A stretch of DNA of 7,038 bases from an uncultured Lachnospiraceae bacterium (GTDB lineage Bacteria; Bacillota; Clostridia; Lachnospirales; Lachnospiraceae): contig CADBTX010000255.1 of the NCBI GenBank assembly GCA_902797705.1, forward strand, positions 1-7,038. Direction: 5' to 3'. Below, piece by piece: positions 5,786 to 7,038 of the stretch (positions are counted from its first letter, which is position 1; the number at the start of each line of letters is the position of its first letter). The translations under genes and the position numbers were made by a program. The notes under the pieces were generated by a model. The model saw only the letters and a program-made list of their open reading frames with translations, ran no database searches and was not told the origin of the DNA.

Positions 5786-5818
5786 AAAGAAAGGCAGTCC
5801 CCGTTTCCGGAAACTGCC
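5783..5818 (-). terminator. Intrinsic terminator of the small orphan gene
   Basis: Read leftwards, GGCAGTTTCC pairs with GGGGACTGCC (5818-5809 with 5802-5793), ten pairs including two G-T, around the loop GGAAAC, followed by TTTCTTTTTG. It begins 23 nt after the stop codon of the 68-codon gene. The presence of a terminator there supports that gene being expressed. Confidence 0.9.
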
Positions 5819-5841
5819 GATCCACCTCCATATATAACCCC

Positions 5842-6048
5842 TTAGAAATTAACTCCGGTGCTGGTTCTTAACTGGCTTACAACCGCATTAAACACATTCA
5901 CGTCTCCGGTCCTGTGGAACTCTTCATACTCGCTCATGATGCTCCTGTAGGATTCTGCTCCCAGACTGCCCGGATTCAAAGCCTCAATAGCGGAATCAAC
6001 CTTATCAAGCCTGTTTCCAACTATTGCTTTCAATTCTTCGTATGCCAT
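5842..6048 (-). CDS. Small acidic helical protein of unknown function
   Basis: A 68-residue product beginning MAYEELKAIVGNRLD and ending RTSTGVNF. I do not recognise a family. It has no signal peptide, membrane segment, cysteine or obvious metal site. It looks mostly helical and acidic in its first two thirds (EEL, DKVDSAIEAL, SEYEEFH), with an NPGSLG turn in the middle. Two in-frame ATGs lie two codons apart. AGGAG is 3 nt from the first (6054) but 9 nt from the second (6048), so the second is preferred. Coding is supported by this ribosome binding site and by the strong terminator after the stop. A weak promoter candidate is TTGCAT-N17-TATCCT (6134-6106). It stands alone between the dehydrogenase and nudC, next to the TACAACTT repeats. 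Confidence 0.7.
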   Translation of the reverse strand: MAYEELKAIVGNRLDKVDSAIEALNPGSLGAESYRSIMSEYEEFHRTGDVNVFNAVVSQLRTSTGVNF

Positions 6049-6095
6049 ATCCATGCTCTCCTAAAGCTTTTTCATAAGATCCCCTTTGCCCTGGT

Positions 6096-6311
6096 TACAA
6101 CTTAAAGGATACTTAAATAAAACGTTTCATGCAATTGACATAATCTCCAAATTTGTATTTGATCCTTTGTGTAAGTTGTAAGAACCAATACAACTTCATT
6201 TGTCTCAAGTTGTACGGTCATCCCGGCAGACAGGTCAGATACGTCCCTCTTTGAAGGCTTTCATAAGGGCATTTGTCAGACTCATATCCGTTGGCTGCAA
6301 TACAACTTCAT
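6096..6311. repeat. Cluster of five TACAACTT / AAGTTGTA octamers
   Basis: The octamer TACAACTT occurs at 6096-6103, 6189-6196 and 6301-6308, and its complement AAGTTGTA at 6173-6180 and 6207-6214. The middle three alternate in orientation with centres 16 and 18 bp apart, so the central copy can pair with either neighbour (loops of 8 and 10 nt). The copies at 6186-6199 and 6298-6311 share the exact 14-mer CAATACAACTTCAT. Four copies lie in the gap between nudC and the small gene and one lies inside the nudC 3' end. The function is unknown. An operator array or overlapping RNA hairpins are the main options. The 186-nt gap holds no other gene that I can see. Confidence 0.7.
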
Positions 6312-7038
6312 CCTTAGAAAACCAGTCCGCCAGATCCAGTTCACCTTCGTCCCTGACTATCTCATTGCTGCCATCAAGATCACAGACAAATCCTACCATA
6401 AGGTCATCCACGATCCCCCAGGGCTGTGATCCGAAATAGCGGATATTCTTTACGGAAAGTCCGGTTTCCTCCCGGACCTCCCGGGACACGGTCTGTTCCA
6501 GTGTCTCTCCTATTTCCGTGAAGCCTGCCACCAGGGCGTAGAAGGGTATATCCCTCCCGGCGTATCTGGTGAGCAGCAGCCTGTCCTTTTCCCTGTCTAT
6601 CACGGCTACGGTAACGGCGGGCACGACTCTCGGATATACCCTGTGTCCGCAGTCCGGGCAGACAATGGCTCTCTCCTCAGACACAGAGCGCATCTCTCCG
6701 CCGCAGCGTCCGCAGAACCTGTTGTTAATGTACCAGTTATGGAGCTGGAAGGCGGTCATGGCAAGAAAATACTCGTGATCCGGTATCTCCCGTACGTTTC
6801 TCACATCCCTGAAGCTTTTTAATTCAAAGCCCTCTGCCTCCCGTATGTTTTTTCCGGAAAGGCCTTTCAGGAGAAAACAGTCCCTGCCGTCGATATTAAA
6901 TAAGTGCACCGGCTTTACCCCGGGATCCGTAAATTCCTCAAGTTCCCCGAATACCGGAATATGATGCTCCTTTATTATCACAGCTCCTCCCCCGAAGGCG
7001 GGCTCATCTTCCCCGCCGAAAATAAATACGGGGCTGTC
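6235..7038 (-). CDS. nudC: NADH pyrophosphatase (NudC-type Nudix hydrolase), 5' end beyond the window
   Basis: NudC cleaves NADH to NMNH and AMP and in E. coli also removes NAD caps from RNA. In the 267 visible residues (numbered from the window edge) there is an N-terminal domain, a four-cysteine zinc ribbon (C109, C112, C127, C130 in CGRC and CPDC), and a complete Nudix box from G172 to L194 with metal-binding REVREE (186-191). The NudC hallmark SQPW (204-207) follows. The usual continuation PFPxS is replaced by GIVDD before LMVGF, so substrate recognition may differ. A GTG at 6981-6979 after a purine-rich run could pass for a start. The frame stays open to the edge, however, and the 19 extra residues (beginning DSPVFIFGG) look like a genuine NudC N-terminus, so the true start lies outside. 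No clear terminator follows the stop. Confidence 0.92.
   Translation of the reverse strand, partial: DSPVFIFGGEDEPAFGGGAVIIKEHHIPVFGELEEFTDPGVKPVHLFNIDGRDCFLLKGLSGKNIREAEGFELKSFRDVRNVREIPDHEYFLAMTAFQLHNWYINNRFCGRCGGEMRSVSEERAIVCPDCGHRVYPRVVPAVTVAVIDREKDRLLLTRYAGRDIPFYALVAGFTEIGETLEQTVSREVREETGLSVKNIRYFGSQPWGIVDDLMVGFVCDLDGSNEIVRDEGELDLADWFSKDEVVLQPTDMSLTNALMKAFKEGRI

Noticed and set aside
6118..6129. TAAAACGTTTCA, a LacI-family-like half-symmetric operator upstream of the orphan gene
   Set aside because: It is only an imperfect short palindrome with a central CG, and the catabolite-response consensus does not align. This is too little to claim.
6135..6163. Plus-strand TTGACA with a poor -10 (TTTGAT) 17 nt downstream
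   Set aside because: It would read into the antisense strand of nudC with no gene to serve, and the -10 is weak.

Overview
The window looks like chromosomal DNA of a low-G+C Gram-positive bacterium of the class Clostridia, most likely Lachnospiraceae-like. The reasons are the S12 protein with the N-terminal insertion found in Firmicutes, the start of the str operon (rpsL-rpsG-fusA), strong AGGAGG-type ribosome binding sites, and a Rex-type operator in front of a clostridial iron alcohol dehydrogenase. The genus call is an inference. Every gene except one lies on the minus strand.

Layout from left to right. Positions 1-1198 hold the head of the str operon, read leftwards: a near-consensus promoter (1170-1198), a leader with two hairpins, rpsL, a 114-nt intercistronic gap with small hairpins, rpsG (GTG start), and the first eleven codons of fusA (TTG start), which runs off the left edge. 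Sharing the promoter region and reading rightwards is a PfkB-family sugar kinase homologue (1358-2281) with a GC-rich leader. Its catalytic GAGD motif reads GAGN. It converges on murI (glutamate racemase) so tightly that the two stop codons form one TTATAA palindrome. murI is the second gene of a two-gene unit behind a DUF4349 lipoprotein, which has its own promoter and a REP/MITE-like double hairpin in its leader.

Upstream of that is an iron-dependent alcohol dehydrogenase (4457-5674) with a clear promoter, a Rex-like operator just downstream of the -10 box and a strong terminator. It is a monocistronic unit probably controlled by the NADH/NAD+ ratio. Then come a 68-codon orphan gene (5842-6048) with its own terminator, a 186-nt gap carrying a cluster of TACAACTT inverted and direct repeats, and a NudC-type NADH pyrophosphatase whose 5' end is cut off by the right edge.

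Functionally this is mostly housekeeping: translation, peptidoglycan precursor supply (D-glutamate), NADH recycling by alcohol formation and NAD(H) turnover. I see no phage, CRISPR, transposase or defence module. The least explained items are the GAGN kinase, the TACAACTT array beside the orphan gene, the overlapping divergent promoters and the possible second Rex site.
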